Origin: G965276765 sp965276765
GTDB taxonomy: Bacteria > Actinomycetota > Acidimicrobiia > Acidimicrobiales > Palsa-688
NCBI GenBank assembly: GCA_965276765.1
Contig: OZ255627.1
Coordinates: 3,782,001 to 3,846,000, forward strand
Reading direction: 5' to 3'
Length of the DNA stretch: 64,000 nt
This document shows, in pieces, positions 24,986 through 31,944 of the stretch; within the stretch, counting starts at the first letter, position 1; every line of letters starts with the position of its first letter. Position numbers and translations under genes: made by a program. Under the pieces are notes generated by a model. It made no database searches. It saw only the letters and a list, made by a program, of their open reading frames with translations, and had not been told where the DNA came from.

Positions 24986-25422
24986 TACTCACCGGTCTCC
25001 CGGGCCGCCCTACGGGCGTCGAAGTGGTCGGCGGCTGGGTCGTGCCCCCAGCCGCGGTCGTCGATCCAGCCGCACATGTTCCCGCCGCGCATCAGCCCGA
25101 TCATGGGCTCCGGCCGGTCGTAGCCGTCGGCGTCCGCGTTCAACGACACCATCGCAGTCCGGTCCCCGGTGCCGGTCTCCACCATCAACGCGGCATCCCC
25201 CCTCTCGCTCACGACTCTGATCGTGGCGTCGTCGACCGCCTGAGCGGTGAGCGACCGGCAGGTGACGTTGCCTTCGCCGTCGACCAGCCGGTCGAGGCGG
25301 GATTCGAGCCCGGCGACATTGGCTCGCAGGTCCAACACCAGCGCCTCGAGGGCGGTGTCGGCTGAACGTCGCCTCGGTGGTGTTGGGTCCCGCGGCACGC
25401 GGGTATCGTCTCGGTCTGTCAT
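24985..25422 (-). CDS. Hypothetical protein, coiled coil plus beta-rich domain
   Basis: 145 aa from ATG 25422, which has GGAGG eight bases upstream. A short helical coiled segment ('TALEALVLDLRANVAGLESR') leads into a beta-strand-rich region ('DATIRVVSERGDAALMVETG', 'TAMVSLNADADGYDRPEP') and ends 'WIDDRGWGHDPAADHFDARR'. This helix-to-beta layout is reminiscent of phage fibre-like proteins, but no family is recognised. First gene of the minus cassette, divergent from the AlpA-type gene. Confidence 0.66.
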   Translation of the reverse strand: MTDRDDTRVPRDPTPPRRRSADTALEALVLDLRANVAGLESRLDRLVDGEGNVTCRSLTAQAVDDATIRVVSERGDAALMVETGTGDRTAMVSLNADADGYDRPEPMIGLMRGGNMCGWIDDRGWGHDPAADHFDARRAARETGE

Positions 25423-25537
25423 CGGGATTCGCCTCCTGGTGGCCAGGCCCGGGGCAGCTTCACCTGCGCCCGGGCCACTGATTGTCAATTGACACCTAAC
25501 CACCTCCGGGTGTCAGTCGTCAACTACCTTGTGGGGC
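25423..25537. promoter_or_regulatory. Divergent promoter region with TGTCA/TGACA operator motifs
   Basis: Perfect palindrome TGTCAATTGACA at 25483-25494, overlapping a second inverted pair TGACACC (25490-25496) and GGTGTCA (25509-25515), followed by GTCGTCAAC. The plus-strand gene has TACCTT (25525-25530) 7 nt before its ATG at 25538, a leaderless arrangement. The motif cluster probably binds one of the island's small HTH proteins. Confidence 0.6.
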
Positions 25538-25714
25538 ATGGAACTCGTTGGGGTCGCGGAGATCGCCAAGATGCTCGGCGTCTCCCGCCAGTACGTCGAC
25601 CGGCTCGCACGGTCCGACGGCTTTCCCAAGCCCGAAGCGGTCATCACCGCCGGCCGCATCTGGCGAAGCGAAGACATCGAGGACTGGGCACGAGAGACGA
25701 GGAGGCTGAAGTGA
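25538..25714 (+). CDS. AlpA/excisionase-type small HTH protein
   Basis: 58 aa, essentially one MerR-like helix-turn-helix: 'GVAEIAKMLGVSRQYVDRLA' and 'FPKPEAVITAGRIWRSEDIE'. The second excisionase-like protein of the island, at the end opposite to int. A leaderless ATG 7 nt after TACCTT is preferred over the GTG nine bases upstream. Its stop overlaps the GTG of the next gene. Confidence 0.82.
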   Translation: MELVGVAEIAKMLGVSRQYVDRLARSDGFPKPEAVITAGRIWRSEDIEDWARETRRLK

Positions 25715-25998
25715 GCTCTGGCGAATCTGAACCGCCTCGCGATCCGCTCCAGCGTCGGCTGCTCGTCGCTCAACGGTTGGTGACAACGCTCATGCGCAGC
25801 GACTTCTCACTCGGCCGTCAATTGGCGCAGGAGTTGGTCTCGAGCGACGACGGCGCGGATGCTGTCGTCATCCTTGCCTGGTACTCCGCCATGCTCGTTC
25901 GTGCCGGGGCGGACGCCGAAGGTGTCGCTGCGGAGGCGATCATCGAGCGTATCGGTTCAAGTATTGCGCGACGAGGGGACACGGGTCCTCCGGTCTGA
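25711..25998 (+). CDS. Hypothetical protein coupled to the AlpA-type gene
   Basis: 95 aa from a GTG in a GTGA overlap. Mostly helical ('LQRRLLVAQRLVTTLMRSDF', 'AVVILAWYSAMLVRAGADAE'), acidic, soluble. No known family. Confidence 0.62.
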   Translation: MSSGESEPPRDPLQRRLLVAQRLVTTLMRSDFSLGRQLAQELVSSDDGADAVVILAWYSAMLVRAGADAEGVAAEAIIERIGSSIARRGDTGPPV

Positions 25999-26031
25999 TC
26001 GGGCGGGCTCCCTCGGTGGGGGATGGGGTGG

Positions 26032-26469
26032 TCAGAACCCCGTGGCGGCTTTGCTTGCGAGTGCCACCGCGACGGATTTGAGCGTTTCGCGGCCCAGGCC
26101 GGCTAGTGCGTCCCGCGCCCGGGTCAGCTTCGACTTCGCTTCGCCCTCAGGGGCGGTGGCGATTCGCGCATCCATGAGCTGCATAAGCGCTTCAGCCGGG
26201 TCCGTCTTCGGCCACTGACCGATCTCACGACGGCCGGTCGCGGTGAGCGTCTGGACTTGAACCGAGACGTGGCCGCCGCCCTCCCTATACGTGTTGCCCT
26301 CGAGGAAACCTCCGTCGATCAAGCTGATGAGGGCGTCGGTGTGGCGTCGGGAGTCAAGGTCAGGGAGGCAATCGTTGGCGGCGGCCTCGATCAGAGTGCC
26401 GTCTTCCTCGGCCTGCCGGACGGCCTCAAGGATGACGAGCTCTCTGTCGTTCCACGTGTAGTCGGCCAC
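26032..26469 (-). CDS. Winged-helix-like hypothetical protein at attR edge
   Basis: 145 aa from GTG 26469, which follows TATCTT by 8 nt (leaderless). The N-terminal two-thirds look like a winged helix ('RELVILEAVRQAEEDGTLIE', 'TDALISLIDGGFLEGNTYRE', 'LTATGRREIGQWP'). The C-terminal tail is amphipathic/hydrophobic ('LKSVAVALASKAATGF'). I recall the 'LT-x-x-GRR-x-x-GQWP' pattern in uncharacterised actinobacterial accessory proteins but cannot name a function. Longer upstream readings would cross the TGTCAAC arm repeats. Confidence 0.68.
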   Translation of the reverse strand: MADYTWNDRELVILEAVRQAEEDGTLIEAAANDCLPDLDSRRHTDALISLIDGGFLEGNTYREGGGHVSVQVQTLTATGRREIGQWPKTDPAEALMQLMDARIATAPEGEAKSKLTRARDALAGLGRETLKSVAVALASKAATGF

Positions 26470-26499
26470 GGCCGGCAAAGATAGCTGGGCGGCTCTCGA

Positions 26500-26518
26500 T
26501 GTCAACGGGTTTGTCAAC
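26500..26518 (+). repeat. Putative arm-type integrase sites, right end (TGTCAAC x2)
   Basis: TGTCAAC at 26500-26506 and 26512-26518, 12 bp apart, each followed by G, matching the left pair at 12656-12673. Another GTCAACGG is at 26628-26635, directly before the attR core. Confidence 0.55.
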
Positions 26519-26636
26519 GGAACTCGACCGCGCCGCCCTCTCCGGACCCAACAGGCCCGCACGACGCCACGGACCGCACCCCTCCTGACCAGCCCAAACA
26601 CTCTGGACCGTGCCAGACAGCACGAGCGTCAACGGA

Positions 26637-26692
26637 TTGAGGGGCTGGTGCCCTAATAGGGCGTGGGGGTTCAAGTCCCCCCTTCGACACCA
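26637..26692 (+). repeat. attR core (56-bp direct repeat)
   Basis: Exact copy of 12540-12595: the 3' part of tRNA-Leu from the anticodon loop to CCA. The 5' half of the tRNA is absent here, so this is an attachment site and not a second tRNA gene. Confidence 0.95.
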
Positions 26693-26740
26693 GGTACAGC
26701 AGACGAAGTGGCTGGTCAGCAGCCTGGGGGAACTTAAGAG

Positions 26741-27334
26741 ATGCATGGAAGTTCCTCCGTTGGTCACACTTTGGTCACAACCGTTGAGGCTGCCGCCGCT
26801 CCCATTGGTGCACTGGTCGTCATCGGTGGCGTGGTGGCCAAGATGACCCGCTGGGGGCGTAATGCGCTGAAAGCGGTTGCATCCAGGGTGGCTGGCGGCA
26901 CGACTGTCCCTCAAACCAGTGTGGTGTTACTGCCGAAGAGGGTTGAGTGCTCCTGGACTAGGCGCGGTTCGAGCACGGCGGCCATCGACGCGCGTCTGAC
27001 GGCCACAAGCACCTCGTCGGGCGTCGCCGACGTTGAGGTGGTCGACCTGGACGTCCGTGAGTCGCGCGGCCAGTTGACGTGGAGTCACGTCATGATGCCG
27101 AGTGAAGCCGTGGTACGGGACGGGCGTGTTCACCGCTCCCCGAGCGTCAAGCTTCCGGCGCACGAGCCGAAGGAGATCCGATGCTTCGCATCTCTACACC
27201 GCGATTCCGGCTGGTCGGACGGCACGCTGACGGCTCGATTCGTGCTCGTCGACCAGTACGGAAAGTCGCACAAAACCCCAAAGATCGTGTTTCACCAAGT
27301 CAAGCCAAGGGGCGGCTCGGAGCCGCAAAGATGA
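26741..27334 (+). CDS. Hypothetical membrane-anchored protein of the second element remnant
   Basis: 197 aa, ATG preceded by GGGGGA. N-terminal hydrophobic segment ('APIGALVVIGGVVAKM', about 20-35), basic linker, then a beta-rich domain ('AAIDARLTATSTSSGVADVE', 'TARFVLVDQYGKSHKTPKIV'). No family recognised. It mirrors the gene at 12708 in size class, topology, place just inside an att core, and convergence onto a minus-strand integrase, although the sequences are clearly diverged. Confidence 0.7.
   Translation: MHGSSSVGHTLVTTVEAAAAPIGALVVIGGVVAKMTRWGRNALKAVASRVAGGTTVPQTSVVLLPKRVECSWTRRGSSTAAIDARLTATSTSSGVADVEVVDLDVRESRGQLTWSHVMMPSEAVVRDGRVHRSPSVKLPAHEPKEIRCFASLHRDSGWSDGTLTARFVLVDQYGKSHKTPKIVFHQVKPRGGSEPQR
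26760..26779 (+). repeat. Tandem TTGGTCACA repeats beside attR
   Basis: TTGGTCACA at 26760-26768 and 26771-26779, spaced 11 bp, 67 bp beyond the attR core. Same spacing and relative position as the TGTCAAC pair inside attL but a different motif, as expected for the arm sites of a different integrase. Confidence 0.5.
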
Positions 27335-27449
27335 GCGCCGCCACCTTCTCGGCGTCGTCGGTCTGCATCCCCGGGGCGACGTGCCTGTAGACGTCGGCCG
27401 TGACGGCCGCGTGTGTAATGGCGCATCTCCCCAACGCGACCGCTACCCG
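27300..27449 (-). pseudogene. C-terminal remnant of a second tyrosine integrase
   Basis: The frame ending at TGA 27300-27302 reads 49 residues back to a stop at 27450-27452. It contains 'VAVALGRCAITHAAVTADVY' and 'RHVAPGMQTDDAEKVAALIF', which align with the end of the intact integrase (LGHSS...VVYQHLMPGQGAAAAERL) including the catalytic Tyr. The rest of the catalytic domain is missing. It converges on the 26741 gene with a 35-bp overlap, exactly as int does at attL. Confidence 0.8.
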
Positions 27450-27554
27450 TCATGTTGACCTGGTGGTCGACTTGGCCGCCTCCCTGGGCGCGTCTGCCCT
27501 CCTCGGGTCCGGGGCAAGGAGGAGATGAGGCCACGAACTTGCGGGCGGCCGCCA

Positions 27555-29087
27555 CTAGATTTCAGTCTGGTCGGCCAGCGAGTCGAGTTCGTCGACATCG
27601 CCGCCCTCCTCGCCGAGGATCGTCCCGATGCGGTCGATGGCGTCACGACGCCGGGCTCGCAGGTAGCCGAGAAAGGCCAGCCCGAGCAGGAACCAGATGA
27701 TGGCAACGTAGGCTGCAGAGCCGAGCGGTGCCGGCGGCACCGGGAACACCGAGCCGTACCACGCTGCCGCGAAGATCACGGCGCCGACGAGCGGGATGAG
27801 GCCATGGATCAACGGGTTGAAGTGCCGGCTGGTCTTTTTGAAGAAGGCGATGCCGCCGATGCACAGGGAGATGTAGACGAGCACGATGGCAAGCGTGCCG
27901 ATGGTGGCTAGCAGGTCGTAGACGGTGAAGGCGTCCCCGCCAAGCTTCGAGGTCCCGAACCCGAAGCCGACGACGGCGGCCACTACCGTAGCCACCACCG
28001 CGACCGTGGCCGTGGCGTTGATGGGCGTCCGGGTCCGGGCGTTGGTTTGGCTGAACCACTTCGGGATGACGCCTTCCCGGGCCATCGCGAAGATCGTCCG
28101 GCTGGCCGCCGTGGCGCAGGCCACGCAGACGATGAAGGCGGACAGCATCGCGCCGACCTCCACAAGTGTCCCGAAGGAGTGGGAGATGTACCGGGTGGCG
28201 ACCCCGGCGACCCCGTTGTTCACCCAGGGTGAGGGGTCGTGCTGGAGGTCGTTCACGCCGTAGCCGACGGTGGTGGCGTAGGTGGTCCAGACGTAGAAGA
28301 TGATGGCGAAGCTCACGGCAGCGATGACGGCGATGGGAATGGCCCGCCGGGGGTTGGCAGTCTCCTCGCCGAAGTCAGCGGCGGTCTCGAACCCGATGAA
28401 AGACGTGACGCCGAGGATCAGTCCGTAAAACACGCCGTGGAAACCGCCGCTGACGGTGTGGCTGAACGTGAAGGGTGCCAGCGACAGGCCGTGGGCGCCC
28501 CCTTTGGCGGTGACCACGAGGTCCACGATAACGAAGACCGCCACTGTGACCACGGCCACGAGCAACTGGACCTTAGTTGTGACCTTGACCCGGATGATGG
28601 AGAGCACCAGGAGCAGCGCCATCCCCATTAGGAAGAACCAGAACCACCAGTTCCCATTCAGGTTGAGCAGGCTGGAAGCAAGTGCTCCCACCCCCGCCAT
28701 GGTCATCGGCACGAAGCAGGCCATGCCGAACGCGTAAAGCCAGCCGGCCATGAAACCGGCGTGCTTGCCGAGACTGCGACTGGCGTAGGTGTAGGCGTAA
28801 CCGGCCGAGGCCATGCGCCGAGTGAAGCCGATGACTACGAAGGCGAGCGCCAGACATGCGATCCCGCCGAGCAGGAAGGCCAGCGGGGTCGATCCGCCGG
28901 CGACTGCGGCTACGCCGCCGGTGTTGAGCTGCATGGCCATAGCCGGCGACAGCACGGAGACGCTGATGGCAACGGCGTCCCAGGTACGAAGCGAGCCGCG
29001 GGCCAGCTGCCCCGCGGCGGGGTCGACGAGGACTGACGGTCCAACCCCGACGACGGACTCCTGATTGCTGCGGTCGGCGCTTCTCAT
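27555..29087 (-). CDS. APC superfamily amino acid permease
   Basis: 510 aa, about 12 membrane segments. The N-terminal 'DAVAISVSVLSPAMAMQLN' and 'TRRMASAGYAYTYASRSLGK' are characteristic of APC permeases, as is 'SFIGFETAADFGEETANPRR' after segment 6. It imports an amino acid or related amine by cation symport or exchange. The divergent aminotransferase gene 170 bp away and the catabolic genes that follow suggest its substrate is degraded by them. Confidence 0.92.
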   Translation of the reverse strand: MRSADRSNQESVVGVGPSVLVDPAAGQLARGSLRTWDAVAISVSVLSPAMAMQLNTGGVAAVAGGSTPLAFLLGGIACLALAFVVIGFTRRMASAGYAYTYASRSLGKHAGFMAGWLYAFGMACFVPMTMAGVGALASSLLNLNGNWWFWFFLMGMALLLVLSIIRVKVTTKVQLLVAVVTVAVFVIVDLVVTAKGGAHGLSLAPFTFSHTVSGGFHGVFYGLILGVTSFIGFETAADFGEETANPRRAIPIAVIAAVSFAIIFYVWTTYATTVGYGVNDLQHDPSPWVNNGVAGVATRYISHSFGTLVEVGAMLSAFIVCVACATAASRTIFAMAREGVIPKWFSQTNARTRTPINATATVAVVATVVAAVVGFGFGTSKLGGDAFTVYDLLATIGTLAIVLVYISLCIGGIAFFKKTSRHFNPLIHGLIPLVGAVIFAAAWYGSVFPVPPAPLGSAAYVAIIWFLLGLAFLGYLRARRRDAIDRIGTILGEEGGDVDELDSLADQTEI

Positions 29088-29256
29088 TGGTCCCCCTTGA
29101 CTCGCATCCCTCGGCTCGATCCCACGTCAGCCCACGCCGTTCCGCTTTCAGCGCTGTAGAGTTGTCAGACGTGAGGAGAATATCCTTACCGACTGCCATG
29201 CGTCAACCAGCTGACGAGTCGGCCACCCGGTCAACAGTCGAGGGAAGGTGCACAGC

Positions 29257-30288
29257 ATGAGACAAGGCGAGCTTGTGGGACCGTGGGGGACCGAGTTCAC
29301 CGACCATATGGTCACCGCCCACTACGCGCCGGAGCGGGGCTGGGATGATCTGGCACTTAGCGCGTACCAGCCGCTGGAGCTGGATCCCTCCTCGTCGGTC
29401 CTCCACTACGGCCAGGCGATCTTCGAGGGTCTGAAGGCGTACTACCAACCTGACGGGGCGGTGGCAGCGTTCCGACCGGAGCAGAACGCCCGCCGCTTCG
29501 CGAGCTCGGCCCGGCGCCTGGCCATGGCCGAGCTCCCCGAAGACCTGTTCATCGATTCGCTGCGCCTGCTCATCGCCAGCGACCGGGTATGGGTCCCGAG
29601 ACGGCCCGGTCAGAGCCTGTACCTCCGCCCGCTCGAGGTGGCCACGGATCAGGGCCTGCTCACCCACCCCTCCCGGACCTACCTCTACGTCCTGATGGCC
29701 TCGCCCGTCGCCGACTACTTCGAGCGGGGGGTCCATCCCTTGCACGTATGGCTGAGCACCGAGCACGCCAGGGCGATGTCCGGCGGCACAGGCGCGGCCA
29801 AGTGTGCAGGTAACTACGCCGGCGCCATGCTCGCCCAGAAGCAGGGTGCCGAGAAGGGCTGCGACCAGGTGGTATGGCTGGACGCGGTGGAGCACCGTTG
29901 GGTCGAGGAGATGGGCGGAATGAACATGTTCTTCGTCTTCTCCGGCAACCGCCTCGTCACGCCGGCGCTGACGGGCACCCTCCTTGCCGGGGTCACCCGC
30001 GACTCGATCCTCGCCCTCGGCTCCGACCTCGACTTCGAGGTGGAGGAGCGCCTCATCAGCACCGACGAATGGGAGCAGAGTGCCGCGGATGGCACCTTGC
30101 GGGAGGTCTTCGCCTGCGGCACGGCTGCAGTGATTACACCCGTCGGCGAGGTCACCCACCCCGACGGTTCGTTCACGATTGCCGACGGCCAGCCGGGAGC
30201 CCTCACCATGCGGCTGCGCGAGGCTCTGCTCGGCATCCAGCAGGGCACCCTGGCCGACACCCACGGCTGGATGCGGCGGATCCTCTAA
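29257..30288 (+). CDS. Class IV PLP aminotransferase (branched-chain aminotransferase type)
   Basis: 343 aa. BCAT signatures: 'SVLHYGQAIFEGLKAYYQPD', substrate-phosphate region 'LYLRPLEVATD', PLP Lys in 'GTGAAKCAGNYAGAMLAQ', and Glu in 'VEEMGGMNMFFVF'. Transfers amino groups between branched-chain amino acids and 2-oxoglutarate. As it is beside an amino-acid permease and other catabolic enzymes, a catabolic or different substrate role is possible. ATG 29257 with GGAAGG nine bases upstream is preferred over GTG 29248. Confidence 0.92.
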   Translation: MRQGELVGPWGTEFTDHMVTAHYAPERGWDDLALSAYQPLELDPSSSVLHYGQAIFEGLKAYYQPDGAVAAFRPEQNARRFASSARRLAMAELPEDLFIDSLRLLIASDRVWVPRRPGQSLYLRPLEVATDQGLLTHPSRTYLYVLMASPVADYFERGVHPLHVWLSTEHARAMSGGTGAAKCAGNYAGAMLAQKQGAEKGCDQVVWLDAVEHRWVEEMGGMNMFFVFSGNRLVTPALTGTLLAGVTRDSILALGSDLDFEVEERLISTDEWEQSAADGTLREVFACGTAAVITPVGEVTHPDGSFTIADGQPGALTMRLREALLGIQQGTLADTHGWMRRIL

Positions 30289-30295
30289 AGGGCTT

Positions 30296-30319
30296 GACCC
30301 GTCAGGGTCGTTGTTTTTG
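30296..30319 (+). terminator. Rho-independent terminator of the aminotransferase gene
   Basis: GACCC (30296-30300), loop GTCA, GGGTC (30305-30309), then GTTGTTTTT. Located 8 bp after the stop codon. Confidence 0.75.
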
Positions 30320-30369
30320 AGTCAAGGTTTTGTGAGGCGTGTTTGGGGGCGCGTAAATACCTTTGGGTA

Positions 30370-30723
30370 TCAGGCTGCGGCGGCGAGGAGCGTGCGTGTG
30401 GCGACGCGGTCGATCTCAGTGCCGACGGTGTGGAGGGCTCGACCGAGGGGGGATGGATGTGGTGGTCCGGTGTTCGCGACTTCGGCCATGACGGTGGTGA
30501 GGAAGCGGCTGTGGACCCGGGTGAGCACGAGCGCTGATCGCAGGCCGAAGTCGGTGACGCGGTAGCGCAGCGTGTGGGGAGTCCGTTCGATCAGGCCGTG
30601 AAGGCGGTGGGTCCGCCCAGGATGGCTCAGGAGGCCTTCGAAATCCTCAGATGCCTCAACACAGCGGGCAATCTCGTTCGTTCGGAGGCAGATTGTCACG
30701 CGGCCGCCCTTCTGCTCAGTCAC
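30370..30723 (-). pseudogene. C-terminal fragment of a winged-helix protein family
   Basis: 117 codons. 'HGLIERTPHTLRYRVTDFGL', 'RSALVLTRVHSRFLTTVMAE' and 'LGRALHTVGTEIDRVATRTL' match from memory the C-terminal winged-helix end of a longer (about 400-aa) actinobacterial family often linked to mobile DNA; the expected N-terminal two-thirds is absent. Lies between converging metabolic genes and ends 18 bp from the SDR stop. I cannot name the family precisely. Confidence 0.5.
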
Positions 30724-30740
30724 CTAGGCGCCGGGAGTCT

Positions 30741-31523
30741 TTAGACGTACTTGCCCATACCTCCGGCGACGTCGATTGATGCGCCGGTGATGTAGCTGGC
30801 CCTGTCGCTGGCGAGGAACGCCACGATACCCGCTACCTCTTCGACCGTACCGAAGCGGCCTAGCGGGACCTCCTCGTCGGCCCGGGTCGAGAAGAACTCC
30901 TCCGCGGACAGCTCCGGGGCTTGGATGCGGTGAATGTTGGCCCATTGCGGGGTGACAACGAACCCGATGTTGACGCTGTTGACCAGGATCATCTCCGGTC
31001 CCAGCTCTTGGGCCAGGGCCTTGCTGAGATTCAGGCAGGCAGCGCGGTTGACCGTCGTGGCGAAGAACCTCGGGTCGGGGTTCTTGGCGTACACGGCGTT
31101 GATGTTGATGATCCGGGGTGCGGGACTCTGCCGTAGGAAGGGGAGGGAGGCGCGGGTGCAGCGGATCTGCGAGAACAGCTTGACGTCAAGGTCACCTTGC
31201 CAGGCCTCGTCGGTGAGCGTGGCGAAAGTCCCGGGGTGGGCGGCGCCGGCGTTGTTCACAAGAATGTCGATTCCGCCCATGCCGGCGGCGGCCGCAGCGA
31301 TGAACTCCGACAGCTGCGCAACGTCGGTTACGTCGACGGGTTGCGCGAAGACGTTGCCGCCCAGGCTCCGAAGCTCCTCGGCGGCGCTGGCGACCTCCTT
31401 CGCCGTCCGCGCGCAGATCGCCACGCCGGCTCCTTCCGTGGCCAGCTCATGCGCGACGGCGAAACCTATCCCCTTCGATCCGCCAGTGATCACCGCACTA
31501 CGGTTTGCCAGCCCGAGCTCCAT
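30741..31523 (-). CDS. Short-chain dehydrogenase/reductase (SDR)
   Basis: 260 aa. Classical SDR: NAD(P)-binding 'VITGGSKGIGFAVAHELA' (TGGxxGIG), 'ILVNNAGAAH' (NNAG), and 'ITGASIDVAGGMGKYV' at the C-terminus. The active-site region reads 'INAVYAKNPDPRFFATTVNR', where the usual S...YxxxK would stand; the Tyr-Lys pair is not clear, so activity may be altered or lost. The ATG at 31523 follows the cupin stop directly (1 bp), so these genes form an operon. Confidence 0.87.
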   Translation of the reverse strand: MELGLANRSAVITGGSKGIGFAVAHELATEGAGVAICARTAKEVASAAEELRSLGGNVFAQPVDVTDVAQLSEFIAAAAAGMGGIDILVNNAGAAHPGTFATLTDEAWQGDLDVKLFSQIRCTRASLPFLRQSPAPRIININAVYAKNPDPRFFATTVNRAACLNLSKALAQELGPEMILVNSVNIGFVVTPQWANIHRIQAPELSAEEFFSTRADEEVPLGRFGTVEEVAGIVAFLASDRASYITGASIDVAGGMGKYV

Positions 31524-31524
31524 G

Positions 31525-31944
31525 TCAGGATACAGAGCCCGAACCGGCGATCTGGCCGGCGGCGTGCTCGAGGAGCGTCTTGCGCGGTGGGTTGAATACG
31601 TCGACCTCGAGACAGGGCGTGTCCCTGGTCCGGGCGCCGTGAGAGACCCACGACGGCACGACAGCGACGTCACCGGGGCGCATCATTCGTGTCTCATCGT
31701 CGATGTCGAACTCCAACTCGCCTTCCATGACGATGACGATCTGCTCTTCCTCGTGCACGTGCGTCGGTGCCTCGGTGTCCGGCGCGAAGTGGACGAAGTT
31801 GGCCATGGTCCTCTCGCCGAGCACCGGGCGGAACTCGAGGCCGGCGACGAACTCGACGGGGTGGATGTCGTTGACCGTGACGAAGCGTCCCGGGGAGGTC
31901 GGGCTGCCGCCGGACTCCACGTTGAAATGGTCATTGCTGCTCAT
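31525..31944 (-). CDS. Cupin-domain protein
   Basis: 139 aa, single cupin barrel. Motif 1 'PTHVHEEEQIVIVMEGELEF' with two His and a Glu, and motif 2 'MRPGDVAVVPSWVSHG' with the third His, so the metal site is complete. Probably an isomerase/dioxygenase-type or sensor cupin in the same catabolic operon as the SDR. Start ATG 31944 overlaps the stop of the truncated aminotransferase frame (ATGA). Confidence 0.87.
   Translation of the reverse strand: MSSNDHFNVESGGSPTSPGRFVTVNDIHPVEFVAGLEFRPVLGERTMANFVHFAPDTEAPTHVHEEEQIVIVMEGELEFDIDDETRMMRPGDVAVVPSWVSHGARTRDTPCLEVDVFNPPRKTLLEHAAGQIAGSGSVS

Larger units (their letters stand above)
12540..26692. mobile_element. Integrative element at tRNA-Leu(GAG), phage-satellite-like island
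   Basis: Bounded by perfect 56-bp direct repeats, the left one being the 3' part of an intact tRNA-Leu and the right one a copy of that part only. The integrase gene sits near attL. The interior has integrase, divergent HTH regulators, excisionase-like genes, prim-pol, DUF3631 ATPase, TerS, TerL, zinc-ribbon proteins, a WhiB-like protein and many small genes, nearly all overlapping by ATGA/GTGA. I recognise no portal, capsid, protease, tail or lysis gene, and no FtsK/TraB transfer ATPase. This fits a satellite that packages itself into a helper's particles, or a reduced prophage, rather than a conjugative AICE. Confidence 0.85.

Noticed and set aside
24804..24992. 62-codon minus-strand frame (Pro/Ser/Arg-rich)
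   Set aside because: Another frame in the same place (24818-24985) has a TAATG coupling and balanced composition, and is the likelier gene.
26637..26692. Second tRNA-Leu gene
   Set aside because: Only the 3' part is present; the acceptor 5' strand, D-arm and 5' anticodon stem are missing. It is the attR core.
12540..26692. Actinobacterial integrative conjugative element (AICE)
   Set aside because: Prim-pol and tRNA integration would fit, but no FtsK/TraB-type translocase or spread proteins are present, whereas terminase genes are.
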